64,000 nucleotides of DNA. It comes from Kosakonia arachidis (GTDB lineage Bacteria > Pseudomonadota > Gammaproteobacteria > Enterobacterales > Enterobacteriaceae). Made by a program: the position numbers and the translations under genes. Shown here one piece after another: positions 37,665-46,506 of this stretch (position 1 is the first letter of the stretch; every line of letters begins with the position of its first letter). A model generated the notes under the pieces. It searched no databases. It was not told where the DNA came from and was given only the letters and a program-made list of their open reading frames with translations. The stretch lies in the NCBI RefSeq assembly GCF_900116535.1, contig NZ_FPAU01000010.1, positions 1-64,000 on the forward strand, given 5' to 3'.

Positions 37665-38253
37665 ACATTGGATTGCTAGCTGGCGGGATTTCGCCAATCC
37701 CCGATTTAAATTTTGCGAGCCAACGAAACAGTCTATCGATTTGGAAAAACTTGCGGGCGAAGAATTTTTAGCCCGTGTCTTGTTGGTCCGTCGTACTGGC
37801 ATGGAACAAGGAGGCTTTCGCACCATTCTGGTAGCCCATGCGGAAACACTGCATGCCTCTGGCTCTGCGCTACGTTGGGCGGCAGATGTACGCGATGTTT
37901 TAGCTGAGCCCGCCACCGCAGATATCTATCTCTTTTTAGAGATCGCATCGGCATCTTTAGATGATTGTCTTAGGCTCGAGGCCGACGATCAATATTGCAG
38001 AAAGTATGTCAAGAGACCGAACGAAAGCGGAGAGGTGTTTTTGAAGCGTACTTTCCTTGCTGCACCAGTCGACCCTAGGAGAGTGGGTGATATGGCGGAC
38101 CCACTGTCAGCCTCACTTTTGCAAGCAGCCAAGCTACACAGTTGGTTTTCGCCCGAGGACCAGGCGCATTGGCGTCAGGCTTTAATGTCTGGTGTCACAG
38201 GCCAGGAACTTGCTGCACAAATCCTTGAGAATGTTTCCGGGGAAGGCGAATGA
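37654..38253 (+). CDS. Lamassu LmuC-like / ABC-3C middle component
   Basis: 199 residues from MQIEHWIASWRDF, overlapping the upstream gene by 11 bases and the ATPase gene by 4 (ATGA). Soluble and mixed alpha/beta. It matches by position and size the small middle component of Lamassu and ABC three-component systems, which bridges the nuclease and the SMC ATPase. Two blocks, FLARVLLVRRTG and LFLEIASASLDDCLRLEADD, look conserved-like. No enzymatic motif. Confidence 0.65.
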   Translation: MQIEHWIASWRDFANPRFKFCEPTKQSIDLEKLAGEEFLARVLLVRRTGMEQGGFRTILVAHAETLHASGSALRWAADVRDVLAEPATADIYLFLEIASASLDDCLRLEADDQYCRKYVKRPNESGEVFLKRTFLAAPVDPRRVGDMADPLSASLLQAAKLHSWFSPEDQAHWRQALMSGVTGQELAAQILENVSGEGE

Positions 38254-41192
38254 CGCTTTTGAAGAATATTACACTTAGCAACATCAGAAGATTCGCAGCG
38301 GACGTTAAGGTCCCCATATCTTCACAAGCGACGATATTTTTAGCGCCGAATGGTACTGGAAAGACAGCGTTGTTTGAGGCGATTGAATTAGCATTGACTG
38401 GCACTGTAGCCCGTCTTAATGAGGATATGTTTGCACTTGTGCGGGAAGGTGCGCAGCGAGCAGAAGTTCACCTGGATTTCGGCGATTTTGAACACAGAGC
38501 TATCGTTACCACAGATGCGACGCCAGTATATTGGAGTGGGCGCTCTCAATTGCATGGGAACGTAAATCAGGAAGACCTTGGGTACTTACTACGACTGACT
38601 CATTTGCTCGATCAACGCGATAAGCACTGGTTCATCCAAGAAGAATCATCAAGCGCTGGTGATCAGCTGACTAGGCTGCCGATCGGAAAGGATGCCCAAT
38701 ATGCTAGTGCTTTAATAACAGGCCTTAAGCAGGCCGTGACTAAAGTACGGACGGAGCAGGAACGGAACACTCTCGATGCTCAGAACAAAGTTCAGATTTG
38801 GAATAACCTCTTGCAACAGCGTAACGAGGCGAAAGAGCGGATCAGTGGAGAATTGCCCACATTCGAGCAAATTGCTATCGCACTGCAATTATATTCTTCA
38901 GACCAGATAAGCGCAGATAATCTGGATAGTCTAGAAGCTGCTCAGGCTGTTTGCACGAGTAACATTCAGACAGAATTGCAGGGGCTGAGAGAAAAGTATG
39001 TTGCGCTGCAACAGATGAATGAGGTCTGTAGTGCATTTACATTAGCGGTGGATGCCTCAAACCGCCTGGTAGAATTGAAGTCTACGCGTCAACAAGCCCA
39101 TGAAGAAGCGCAGCGAATGCGTGATGCGTCTGCGGTTAGAGTTACACAAGCTGCTGCTGCGCACATTGAAGCGGATCTTGACCTGAGGCGCGTCAGGGAC
39201 GAGCTTATTAAGGTAGAGGAGTGGGAACGGCTGCATCAAACTCTTAAAATCGAAAACGAAGCATTGGAAAGAGAGCGGCAAGCATACGTTCAGTGCGTCT
39301 CAGTCCGCGCATCGACTGCTAGTACACTGAAAGAGGCGGAAGATGTTGAAGACGCCTATATACAGTGGACTGCCACACGAGCCGATTGGCAAACTAAGGC
39401 AGCCGAGCTCGAAGTGGCTTCTCGCATGTGGTTTGAATGGAGTGCCGATGCCGAGCAAATTCGAGTCATAGACGAGCACGTTAAAAGCTTTAACCAATCA
39501 ATAGAAGATCAACTGCGATTGCTTGGCGAAAAAGTGGCTGAGCATGAAATAGCTATTAAGCGTGCGACTGAAGCAAGAGGGCGTCTGCACACCTTGCAAC
39601 AATCCAGCGATAGTATCAGGGCCGCAGTGGCAGCAATCGCCGCAGATCTATCGGACACTCGAGGAGACTGTCCTGTTTGTGGGATCGAGCACGGAGTGAC
39701 TGAGCTTAGGCTCCGAATTGACAACCAATTGCAGGCGGTCGACCCAGTTTTGCGTAGCCTTGCAGAATATGAGCGCGAATGTCGGAATGCGGTTGCGCAG
39801 TCTGTGCGGAATAAGGATGAAGCCACACAATTGTACGATCAAAGCGTCGCCTTACGCGATCGCGCGATCAGTGAGCGAGATTCTCTTCTGGGGCGAGTCG
39901 ATTTAGTGCGCAAGCTTCAAATCTTCGAGGAAGCGAATCTTGAGATCGCAAGCGAACGGCTGGCTGCACGGCGTAAGGAACTCGACTTGGCTAAGGTAGC
40001 ACTTGATGAGTTTTCACAGCAGCTAGCTCCACGGCACTCAGTTGAGGCGATTACGCAATATCGCCAACACGCTCATCGTGCGGTTGAAAGCGAAAACCAA
40101 GCAGCGCAAGCCTTACGCCGTCGCGAAACGACAGTTTCAATGCTCCAGCAACAGTGTGAGGAGTTCTCATCGCTAATAACACCGCCTCGCTCCCTAAAAT
40201 TGATTAAAGAAGATTTGGCTCGGTTGGGGGAGCTCGCAGATACTAAGCTATTTGAACGGCGACAAGCCGAAGCACTCGCCGATGCTGGGGAAGCGAATCT
40301 GCGCCAATCTAAATCGCTTTTTGATGGCACGCATGCAGAGTGGCAATCCTACTTTGACCGGGTGGTTGAATGCCGCGAACGTTGGACATTGCAACATCTT
40401 ACCGGTGAACCTGATCAGTCTATTTTGACTGCAACTTTGGCTGATTGTGAGTCGGCAACGTCGCGATTGGTCGATTCACTCGCCGAGCTTGGTGAGATTA
40501 GACAGGATATCGCGCGATTGCGCGGTGCAGTTGACTATCGGAAGTCGCAGGAGATCATCGACACTCAGCGGGGAGAACGTAGTGAGTTGGATCACGGTAT
40601 CTATCTCATACAAAATCTTGACGCAGCATCAAATGAATTGAAGCGTGTTGATGAAAGAAGATTGACGCTTGATACATTCTCAACAGCTTTAACGAATGAA
40701 GTTGAGCAGATCCATACTCGGTTGCTCGATATCGAACCATTATGGCAATCGCTCCTTAGTCGAATTGTTCGCGAGCCAAGATTTAGTCAGACTGGCCTTC
40801 AATACCTTCGCCGCCGTAATAAAGCTCATGCTCATGTACAGGTGCCTGTTGGGGAGCGTGAGGCACCGGCTTACAAAGTGGCCAGCGAAGCGCAGAAAGC
40901 GGACTTACAGCTTTCATTCCTATTGTCAATGGCACAGGTTCATCGTTGGTCGCCTTGGAAAGCTTTACTGCTGGATGATCCAACGCAGCATCATGACTTG
41001 GTACATGCCTCAGCCGTGTTTGATGTGCTTCGCGACTACATTGTTGACTATGGGTTTCAAACGATTGTAACGACCCATGACCCTGTGCAAGCCCGATTCT
41101 TTGCTCGCAAGCTTGCAAATGATGGCGTTCAAGCACAAATAGTAACACTGGCTCCGGTTGCCGGAGGTATTGGAGTGCATTCACTCGTTTAA
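38250..41192 (+). CDS. Lamassu LmuB-like SMC ATPase with CPVC zinc hook
   Basis: 980 residues. N-terminal ABC half with Walker A APNGTGKTAL (about residues 32-41). Long coiled coils follow (about 150-440 and 500-860) with a Rad50-type zinc hook CPVC near 472-475 between them. The C-terminal half has Walker B LLLDDPTQ near 907 and a THD switch. Such SMC proteins sense DNA ends or plasmids and, in Lamassu, hold and release the LmuA nuclease. Translationally coupled to the middle component. Confidence 0.8.
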   Translation: MTLLKNITLSNIRRFAADVKVPISSQATIFLAPNGTGKTALFEAIELALTGTVARLNEDMFALVREGAQRAEVHLDFGDFEHRAIVTTDATPVYWSGRSQLHGNVNQEDLGYLLRLTHLLDQRDKHWFIQEESSSAGDQLTRLPIGKDAQYASALITGLKQAVTKVRTEQERNTLDAQNKVQIWNNLLQQRNEAKERISGELPTFEQIAIALQLYSSDQISADNLDSLEAAQAVCTSNIQTELQGLREKYVALQQMNEVCSAFTLAVDASNRLVELKSTRQQAHEEAQRMRDASAVRVTQAAAAHIEADLDLRRVRDELIKVEEWERLHQTLKIENEALERERQAYVQCVSVRASTASTLKEAEDVEDAYIQWTATRADWQTKAAELEVASRMWFEWSADAEQIRVIDEHVKSFNQSIEDQLRLLGEKVAEHEIAIKRATEARGRLHTLQQSSDSIRAAVAAIAADLSDTRGDCPVCGIEHGVTELRLRIDNQLQAVDPVLRSLAEYERECRNAVAQSVRNKDEATQLYDQSVALRDRAISERDSLLGRVDLVRKLQIFEEANLEIASERLAARRKELDLAKVALDEFSQQLAPRHSVEAITQYRQHAHRAVESENQAAQALRRRETTVSMLQQQCEEFSSLITPPRSLKLIKEDLARLGELADTKLFERRQAEALADAGEANLRQSKSLFDGTHAEWQSYFDRVVECRERWTLQHLTGEPDQSILTATLADCESATSRLVDSLAELGEIRQDIARLRGAVDYRKSQEIIDTQRGERSELDHGIYLIQNLDAASNELKRVDERRLTLDTFSTALTNEVEQIHTRLLDIEPLWQSLLSRIVREPRFSQTGLQYLRRRNKAHAHVQVPVGEREAPAYKVASEAQKADLQLSFLLSMAQVHRWSPWKALLLDDPTQHHDLVHASAVFDVLRDYIVDYGFQTIVTTHDPVQARFFARKLANDGVQAQIVTLAPVAGGIGVHSLV

Positions 41193-41413
41193 ATTGTATT
41201 AGCTCAGACTTGAGCTGACAGTTTTCACCGGCAGCACACAATCAAATCTGACAGTCTCGGACGTTGACTTAGCCGGATTGGAGGGGACTTCTAAAGTTAC
41301 TGGCATGGATTTCTGGGATACTTACGCCATCACTTGGACGCTTGTGCTCTTCAAAATAGATAGTTAATAATAAATAAGTTGTTAATTTTTATCATAATAA
41401 CATAGGGGGCACC
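41193..41413. other. 221-bp spacer
   Basis: Separates the Lamassu-like operon from the next nuclease gene. An AT-rich block at 41365-41402 before the TTG start could hold a promoter. No gene. Confidence 0.35.
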
Positions 41414-42400
41414 TTGAGAGATAAACCTTCAGATTTAGAGAGACTTATTCATGAATCTCTGGAGCAGCTAGGTTGGGCGGCTGACGCTACAGCTATCGCT
41501 GAACGAGTAAATAGACTTAATATAGGCCTTCCGTTAGAAGACGAGTTTTCTATTATCTGTGGCTGGCTCGGTCAATGTAACTTAGTTCATAAATTAGATC
41601 AGCAGCAGTATCCGACTAGTTCTAACGAGACTTTTCAGGTTCCTGATTTACTAGCAAACTTTAACGTGCGTGGTGCAAGTAATACTACTGTTTTAATTGA
41701 AGTTAAGTCTTGCATGGGAAATGTTTTGTCTTTTCGGCCTGATTACGTATCTAGATTAAGGGCTTATGGGAAAATGTTAGGACTACCCGTTTTAATTGCT
41801 TGGAGAAGATATGGAATTTGGAGTTTGGTAGATTTAGACGTATTTACGAAGGCCAAGAAGAATTTCAATCTTAATTTCAATGATGCAATGCGAAATAGCT
41901 TGATGAGTAAAGTTCTCGGCGATTTCTCTTACACTCCACAAGTTAATTCGGGTGTCCATATTAGCTTTAAGAAAGAAAAGCTTATTGAAGTCTTAAAAAC
42001 AGATGAAGGGATACAAGAAAACTGGCATATGGTCATAGATGACGTGTATTTCACTAACGGGGACAATGAGCAGTTAAGATATCTGTCGCCAATTGCTCAG
42101 CAACTATTCCATTCTTGGGATCTTACTACAACAGAATCACACTCTGATTCTCACGTGATTATGCATAATATAATTGATGAAGAATCGGGAATGTTTGCGC
42201 ATATGGCTTTAACTAGATTGCTTTCTTTTCACGGTCGAGAAGATGAGGTTCATTGGAGACATCATTTGCAACATGATGCAACAATCTCAAGTATCTCAGA
42301 TTTCAGAAGGGGGATTGAAGAGAACCTGAAAGCAGGTATTATTAAATACATTTTTGACATTGAACCAGTAAATACACCGGCTTTTATCAATGAAATATAA
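41414..42400 (+). CDS. PD-(D/E)xK nuclease-like protein, TTG start
   Basis: 328 residues. The start is TTG at 41414, with AGGGGG just upstream and no in-frame ATG near it. A nuclease core is visible: VPDLLANFNV (D78), then TVLIEVKS (E96, K98), spaced as in restriction-type PD-(D/E)xK folds. The N-terminal ~60 residues look like a winged-helix or helical domain. It follows the Lamassu-like ATPase by 221 bases and reads the same way, so it may be an added effector or a separate defence gene. No family name known to me. Confidence 0.6.
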   Translation: MRDKPSDLERLIHESLEQLGWAADATAIAERVNRLNIGLPLEDEFSIICGWLGQCNLVHKLDQQQYPTSSNETFQVPDLLANFNVRGASNTTVLIEVKSCMGNVLSFRPDYVSRLRAYGKMLGLPVLIAWRRYGIWSLVDLDVFTKAKKNFNLNFNDAMRNSLMSKVLGDFSYTPQVNSGVHISFKKEKLIEVLKTDEGIQENWHMVIDDVYFTNGDNEQLRYLSPIAQQLFHSWDLTTTESHSDSHVIMHNIIDEESGMFAHMALTRLLSFHGREDEVHWRHHLQHDATISSISDFRRGIEENLKAGIIKYIFDIEPVNTPAFINEI

Positions 42401-42700
42401 TACGTATATGTTGTCGATTGGCTTTCCACTTTTGGCACGGAGCGGAAGTGCCTGCAACAGAGGGGCTGGTGTGAGCGAAGAAAAGACATTCAGAATGTGT
42501 TTGTATACAAAAGATGGAGGCGTCGCCTGACATCAGGGCGTAGTTGTCAATCGGGAGCAGGCCAATGTTAATTGACATAATTCATCGTTAATTTAACTCC
42601 TGTAAGATTGAACGATACTATGAAAACCCTCATCAATACTTATTGATATGCTACAACGTAAATGGCATACATCACCCAACAAGTTGGCATTAAAATTATT
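42401..42700. other. 300-bp gap
   Basis: No supported gene. The PD-(D/E)xK gene converges here with the leftward membrane protein gene; no clear terminator hairpin seen. Confidence 0.3.
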
Positions 42701-42770
42701 ATCTTTTATCTTTTATCTTTTATCTTTTATCTTTTATCTTTTATCTTTTATCTTTTATCTTTTATCTTTT
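42701..42770. repeat. perfect 7-bp tandem repeat (ATCTTTT x10)
   Basis: Ten exact copies of ATCTTTT in 70 bases. On the minus strand the unit is AAAAGAT. The membrane protein gene reads into it and terminates inside it (KDKR then TAA at 42755). Because 7 is not a multiple of 3, copy-number change alters the frame downstream, but the stop lies in the first units, so only trailing sequence is affected. Confidence 0.95.
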
Positions 42771-43816
42771 CCAAGTATTCTAGGGATGATTTTAACAAAA
42801 TTTCTAGTCAGTTCAGAATCAGATTTCGCTCTTTCAAGTTCGACCGTTGTTTGCCCTTTTTCAAGGACAAAGTTGCGCTCTGTTTTTGACAATGCTTCAA
42901 TTGAAACTTTCAAACCTTCTTGGTTGTTTGTTATATATGAAAACTCAACTGCTGCTAACTTTGATTCAATATTCGTTAATTCGTTTTGAAAGTACTTTAT
43001 TTCAGCGAGACCATTCCTATAAAGGCGCAAGAAGAAATACGAGAAAATTTCAATGAAAATGACTAAGAATATTCTTGGAATTATTGGGAGAATTAGATTT
43101 TTAATAAATTTCGCGTTTGCTTCATTTCCTTCCGATGCTAATTGCTTTAATAATTGTGACGCATCAACCATTGAAACTGTAGACCACAATAAATAGAGCC
43201 CCCCTGCAGTGATGGACATTCCAATGAGAAGGTTTATATTTGAGCGAAGCCGTAAATCTGTTATCTCACGACTCAATCTAATAACAATATTTTTTGAGGC
43301 ATCAGTCAATCTATCAAAGCCGAGTTTTTCCTTGATACTATCTTTTAGTTCAATTGCTTCATCTCTAAAAATAGTTTTTATAGAGTCTTCACTAATTTGT
43401 GCTACAGCATTACTTATAACTACTTTTTTTTCTTCTTCACTGAGTCCTTTCTCTGATTCAAATGATTCAATTTTGTTTTTCAGGCTTGTGACTTGCGCCT
43501 CAGTCCATTCTCTTTGACTTGATAATTCCTTTAAAAACTTATCTAAGGCTAAGGTGTTTGCAACCTTTCTTTCAGGTTCTTCTTTAGCCCCTGATTGAAG
43601 ATATAAGAATGAAAAAACAACAACTGAAATAAATAATAAGACTAGAGGTGCAGCATTTTTATTTAGATTGAATAGGAAACTAAAATACTCTAGAAATGTG
43701 TACGAAAAAAAACTAAGTAAAGAAAACAAACCACTTACGACAGCAACCAATATCAAAATCTTTTTAGTTACTATTCTTCTTGCAGAGAAAACCAGTGCGG
43801 ATAAAAATTCAGACAT
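42755..43816 (-). CDS. four-helix membrane protein with coiled coil
   Basis: 353 residues. Hydrophobic helices near 18-42, 58-74, 198-216 and 246-268. Between the pairs, and after the last, lie charged heptad-rich coiled-coil segments (about 85-180 and 270-340). The C-terminus ends in repeat-encoded KDKR. AT-rich. No family recognised. Its position among defence genes and its membrane/coiled-coil build allow a role as membrane effector, but this is only suggested. The C-terminus was probably altered when the gene ran into the ATCTTTT repeat. Confidence 0.6.
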   Translation of the reverse strand: MSEFLSALVFSARRIVTKKILILVAVVSGLFSLLSFFSYTFLEYFSFLFNLNKNAAPLVLLFISVVVFSFLYLQSGAKEEPERKVANTLALDKFLKELSSQREWTEAQVTSLKNKIESFESEKGLSEEEKKVVISNAVAQISEDSIKTIFRDEAIELKDSIKEKLGFDRLTDASKNIVIRLSREITDLRLRSNINLLIGMSITAGGLYLLWSTVSMVDASQLLKQLASEGNEANAKFIKNLILPIIPRIFLVIFIEIFSYFFLRLYRNGLAEIKYFQNELTNIESKLAAVEFSYITNNQEGLKVSIEALSKTERNFVLEKGQTTVELERAKSDSELTRNFVKIIPRILGKDKR

Positions 43817-44229
43817 GAGTTACCTTTGATTTATGATTTCTATTGATAAACACGCGAAATTTACTTTCAACCTAAAAATACCAACACCTGAGTAACGTTT
43901 CTTTTTATGTGTGTACGATGAATCTAATCCTTTCCCTAAGATAGTTCAATGTTTTTTAGGTGTGTGTACTTTAAAAATAACGCTAGTTGCTCAAAATACG
44001 TTCAGTGGAAACGGTTCCGATTCGGAAATGTTTTCCGCAAAACTAACTTTAGAAAAATAAATGTAACAAGTGTTTCAAACGGTAATGGCAATGTCCGCTC
44101 CTGGCACGAAACTGCTGTGGGTAGGGCCATGGGGCAGCTTTGAGCAAGGTACGGAAGTTCGCAACGCCAACAACTGCATGACTAATAATAAGCTGTCTTA
44201 ATCAACAAGGATCAGGTCAAAGAGATATG
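43817..44229. other. 413-bp gap
   Basis: No supported gene; the 64-codon plus frame at 43949-44143 has no start signal or resemblance. Confidence 0.35.
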
Positions 44230-44565
44230 TCATTTATTTAATTCCTTCAGAACCTTACATTTAGCGGTAGTCCCATATATGTTATTTGTATATGCTGTAG
44301 TCTCTTGAACAATGAAGTCATTTGCATCTTTGTATAATTTATCGTTAACAGAATAATAATCAGGATTATCGGAAGAATTTAAGTGCTTTCCCGCTACTAG
44401 AACAAAAGTAACATCACCGTTATTGTAAACTTCTGAAACTATATCCCCTGAATCATCTCCATAAGTGATAAGGCATGTTGCATAACCTTTACTCTCAAGT
44501 TTCTGATCACAACCAATTAACCCCATAGATGCAACAACAAATACTGAAAGTGCTGGAATTTTCAT
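44230..44565 (-). CDS. small lipoprotein
   Basis: 111 residues with a lipoprotein signal: hydrophobic start MKIPALSVFVVASMGLIGC and lipobox LIGC, so the Cys at residue 19 is lipidated. The mature part is small and acidic with one more Cys pair (TCLIT, AKCKVL). No family recognised. AT-rich, between the membrane protein and the IS110 element. Confidence 0.7.
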   Translation of the reverse strand: MKIPALSVFVVASMGLIGCDQKLESKGYATCLITYGDDSGDIVSEVYNNGDVTFVLVAGKHLNSSDNPDYYSVNDKLYKDANDFIVQETTAYTNNIYGTTAKCKVLKELNK

Positions 44566-44881
44566 TTAAATTACTCTCCAGAAATAAAACATTTCTATAG
44601 CATAGTTATAGAAAGTAAGGGATTGCTTTTACGGAAGGTTACCTATGATAAATACTATAGAGTTACTCCGCTAAAGGTAAAGGCCTAGTCAGCAGGGCTT
44701 CCTTATATTGCTATATAGCTGGCGGGTAAGAACACTAATGCTCCTGTGTGACAGGAAACGATTTTCTGATTGATAGCGGCGCAACGACACCTTTTCAATA
44801 TGGTGAATTACGTGTTCAATAATCAATACGTGCTGAAAATAGCTACTTCCGCTTCACGCCCTGAGACATTCGACAAGCTTT
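44566..44881. other. 316-bp gap, left flank of IS110
   Basis: Contains the presumed short 3' end of the IS110 element somewhere before 44882. A 68-codon plus frame at 44770 overlaps the transposase end and is not supported. Confidence 0.3.
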
Positions 44882-46120
44882 CTACGGCATTAGTAAGGGC
44901 GATTTTCGCGCTTCCAGTGCCAGCAAATATTTCGCTTCGTCATAACGGGTTCTGGTCTTCCAGCAGCGGTAAATAATCCTTATCCATTTGAATGCCAGAG
45001 CCCGGATTGCAGACTGATGAGATTTTCCTTTTTCTCGCATCCCCTGATAATACAGCTTGGCCCAGTATGATGAGTTAACCGTCTTGGCAGCCCATTCGAT
45101 AAAGGTTTGCCTGACGAACCTGGCACACTGCCATCGCCAGTGAACCCAGGATTTTTGACCGCTTCGCTCGGTTACTGGCGCGATGCCAACATAGTTTTGA
45201 ATTTCTTCGGCGCTGTTAAAGCGGTCGCGGTTATCACCGAGTGCGGCAAGCATACGCGGTCCCATACACGGCCCCATGCCTGGAAGTGATTTGAACAGTT
45301 CAGCATCTGGCAATGGGTCAAATAGCGTTTCAATGCGTTCGTCATAGGTTTTGATGATTTCACTCACGACTTTAATTTGTGTCGCCAGTGCTGTTGCCAT
45401 CAAAGCATTAGCTTCTATAACACTCGGGTCTGCAGTCAATGGGATCGCGTTATTAATACTTGCAACACGTTGCTCGGTGAGGGCTGTTGCGCGGCCACCT
45501 TTGGCATTCAGAAAGTGGCGAACGGTGTCGCGTCTGGCTCGTTTCAGTTTTTGCAGACTGGGCCACCGTATAATCAGTTCACACAACAGCAAACTACCCC
45601 GATGTGAGAACCATTCAAGGGGTTGAGGATAATACTGCTTAAGCGTGTTAATGAGCCGATTAACAAAGCGGCGTTTGTCTTCTACCAGCAGTCTACGCTG
45701 CTCCACTAGTTGTAGAAGTAAACGGATATCAGCATTGTCGGGTTCGATGGCTTTTATCTTTTGGGGATAGCGAAGCATCAGATCTAACGCTAACTCGGCA
45801 TCCTGCGGATCATCCTTCGCACCACTTGGCCAGAAGGTCTGCCGATAGCGGGCCAATGATAACGCGTGTACAGGAAAGACAGTAACAAAGGGGTACTTCT
45901 GGAGAGCATACACTACCGGTCCTTTCTTGAGTTCAAGGGCGATAGCGATCCTGCCTTTGACCTTCTGGTGCAACTCATTGAGCCAGGTATCAAGCGCTTC
46001 CGGGGTATGTTTAATCACATGGAATGTGCGCTCACCGTTTTTAAACTGAACGCAGACATCGTGCTTTCTATCCGCCCAGTCCAGACCAACATGAGCAGCA
46101 AACTGATCTATAGCAGTCAT
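44882..46120 (-). CDS. IS110-family recombinase
   Basis: 412 residues from ATG 46120, preceded by AAAAGGAG. DEDD catalytic domain: HVGLDWADRKHDV with the first D near residue 12, ALELKKG near 61, and DDPQDAELALDL near 103-114. C-terminal Tnp2 domain with LPGMGPCMGPRMLAALGDN, whose serine-region neighbourhood is less clear. These recombinases use a bridge RNA made from the element's non-coding end to choose target and donor. The coding frame is intact. Confidence 0.95.
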   Translation of the reverse strand: MTAIDQFAAHVGLDWADRKHDVCVQFKNGERTFHVIKHTPEALDTWLNELHQKVKGRIAIALELKKGPVVYALQKYPFVTVFPVHALSLARYRQTFWPSGAKDDPQDAELALDLMLRYPQKIKAIEPDNADIRLLLQLVEQRRLLVEDKRRFVNRLINTLKQYYPQPLEWFSHRGSLLLCELIIRWPSLQKLKRARRDTVRHFLNAKGGRATALTEQRVASINNAIPLTADPSVIEANALMATALATQIKVVSEIIKTYDERIETLFDPLPDAELFKSLPGMGPCMGPRMLAALGDNRDRFNSAEEIQNYVGIAPVTERSGQKSWVHWRWQCARFVRQTFIEWAAKTVNSSYWAKLYYQGMREKGKSHQSAIRALAFKWIRIIYRCWKTRTRYDEAKYLLALEARKSPLLMP

Positions 46121-46126
46121 CACCAA

Positions 46127-46320
46127 CTCCTTTTAACCGGGGATTGGTATGCATTCCACGCTCTTCGAAAGAAATATAGCCAGCAGTTTATCTGCATGCC
46201 CTGAGTATTCGTTAGCGAACGTGGAGCACTTACTGGCTCGAAAGCAAAGCGGCAATCATCAAATCACATGATTCTGGCACAATATTCGTAACCAGTAAGC
46301 GCATACCCTGAATCACTTAA
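46127..46320 (-). ncRNA. candidate bridge RNA region of the IS110 element
   Basis: The ~300-base non-coding segment upstream of the recombinase is where IS110-group elements encode their bridge RNA. Here CTTACTGG (46229-46236) and CCAGTAAG (46292-46299) can pair across about 55 bases, giving a stem-loop of the expected scale. Boundaries and loop sequences are not resolved; this is inference. Confidence 0.35.
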
Positions 46321-46427
46321 AAGTGTAACCCTCAGGGTTCGAATGACTATATCTGGCACAGAGCTGCCTGTCAGATTAGGTTTGGCTCTGTGCTATAGCT
46401 GTGTCAGGTCAAATCTAATCTAATACA

Positions 46428-46487
46428 TTTAAATTGAATGTAGACGTCGTGTTTTTTATCTGACCAGCTCAATCCAAAACCTTGAGC
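46428..46487 (-). pseudogene. relic of a second, diverged IS110 recombinase N-terminus
   Basis: On the minus strand the 20 codons read AQGFGLSWSDKKHDVYIQFK, aligning gaplessly with AAHVGLDWADRKHDVCVQFK of the intact recombinase. The frame closes soon after. So an older IS110 element once stood here, and the intact one lies about 300 bases away in the same orientation. Confidence 0.65.
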
Positions 46488-46506
46488 TGGTCTTAATTCA
46501 CTTGAG

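Noticed and set aside
42701-42770. possible CRISPR or origin iterons
   Set aside because: Unit is only 7 bp, perfectly contiguous, with no spacers and no initiator gene nearby.
42648-42989. plus-strand frames through the ATCTTTT repeat (LLSFIFY repeats)
   Set aside because: Apparent membrane repeats are only the translated 7-bp repeat; the gene is on the other strand.
44770-44976. 68-codon plus frame
   Set aside because: Overlaps the end of the IS110 recombinase in antisense and lacks a start signal.
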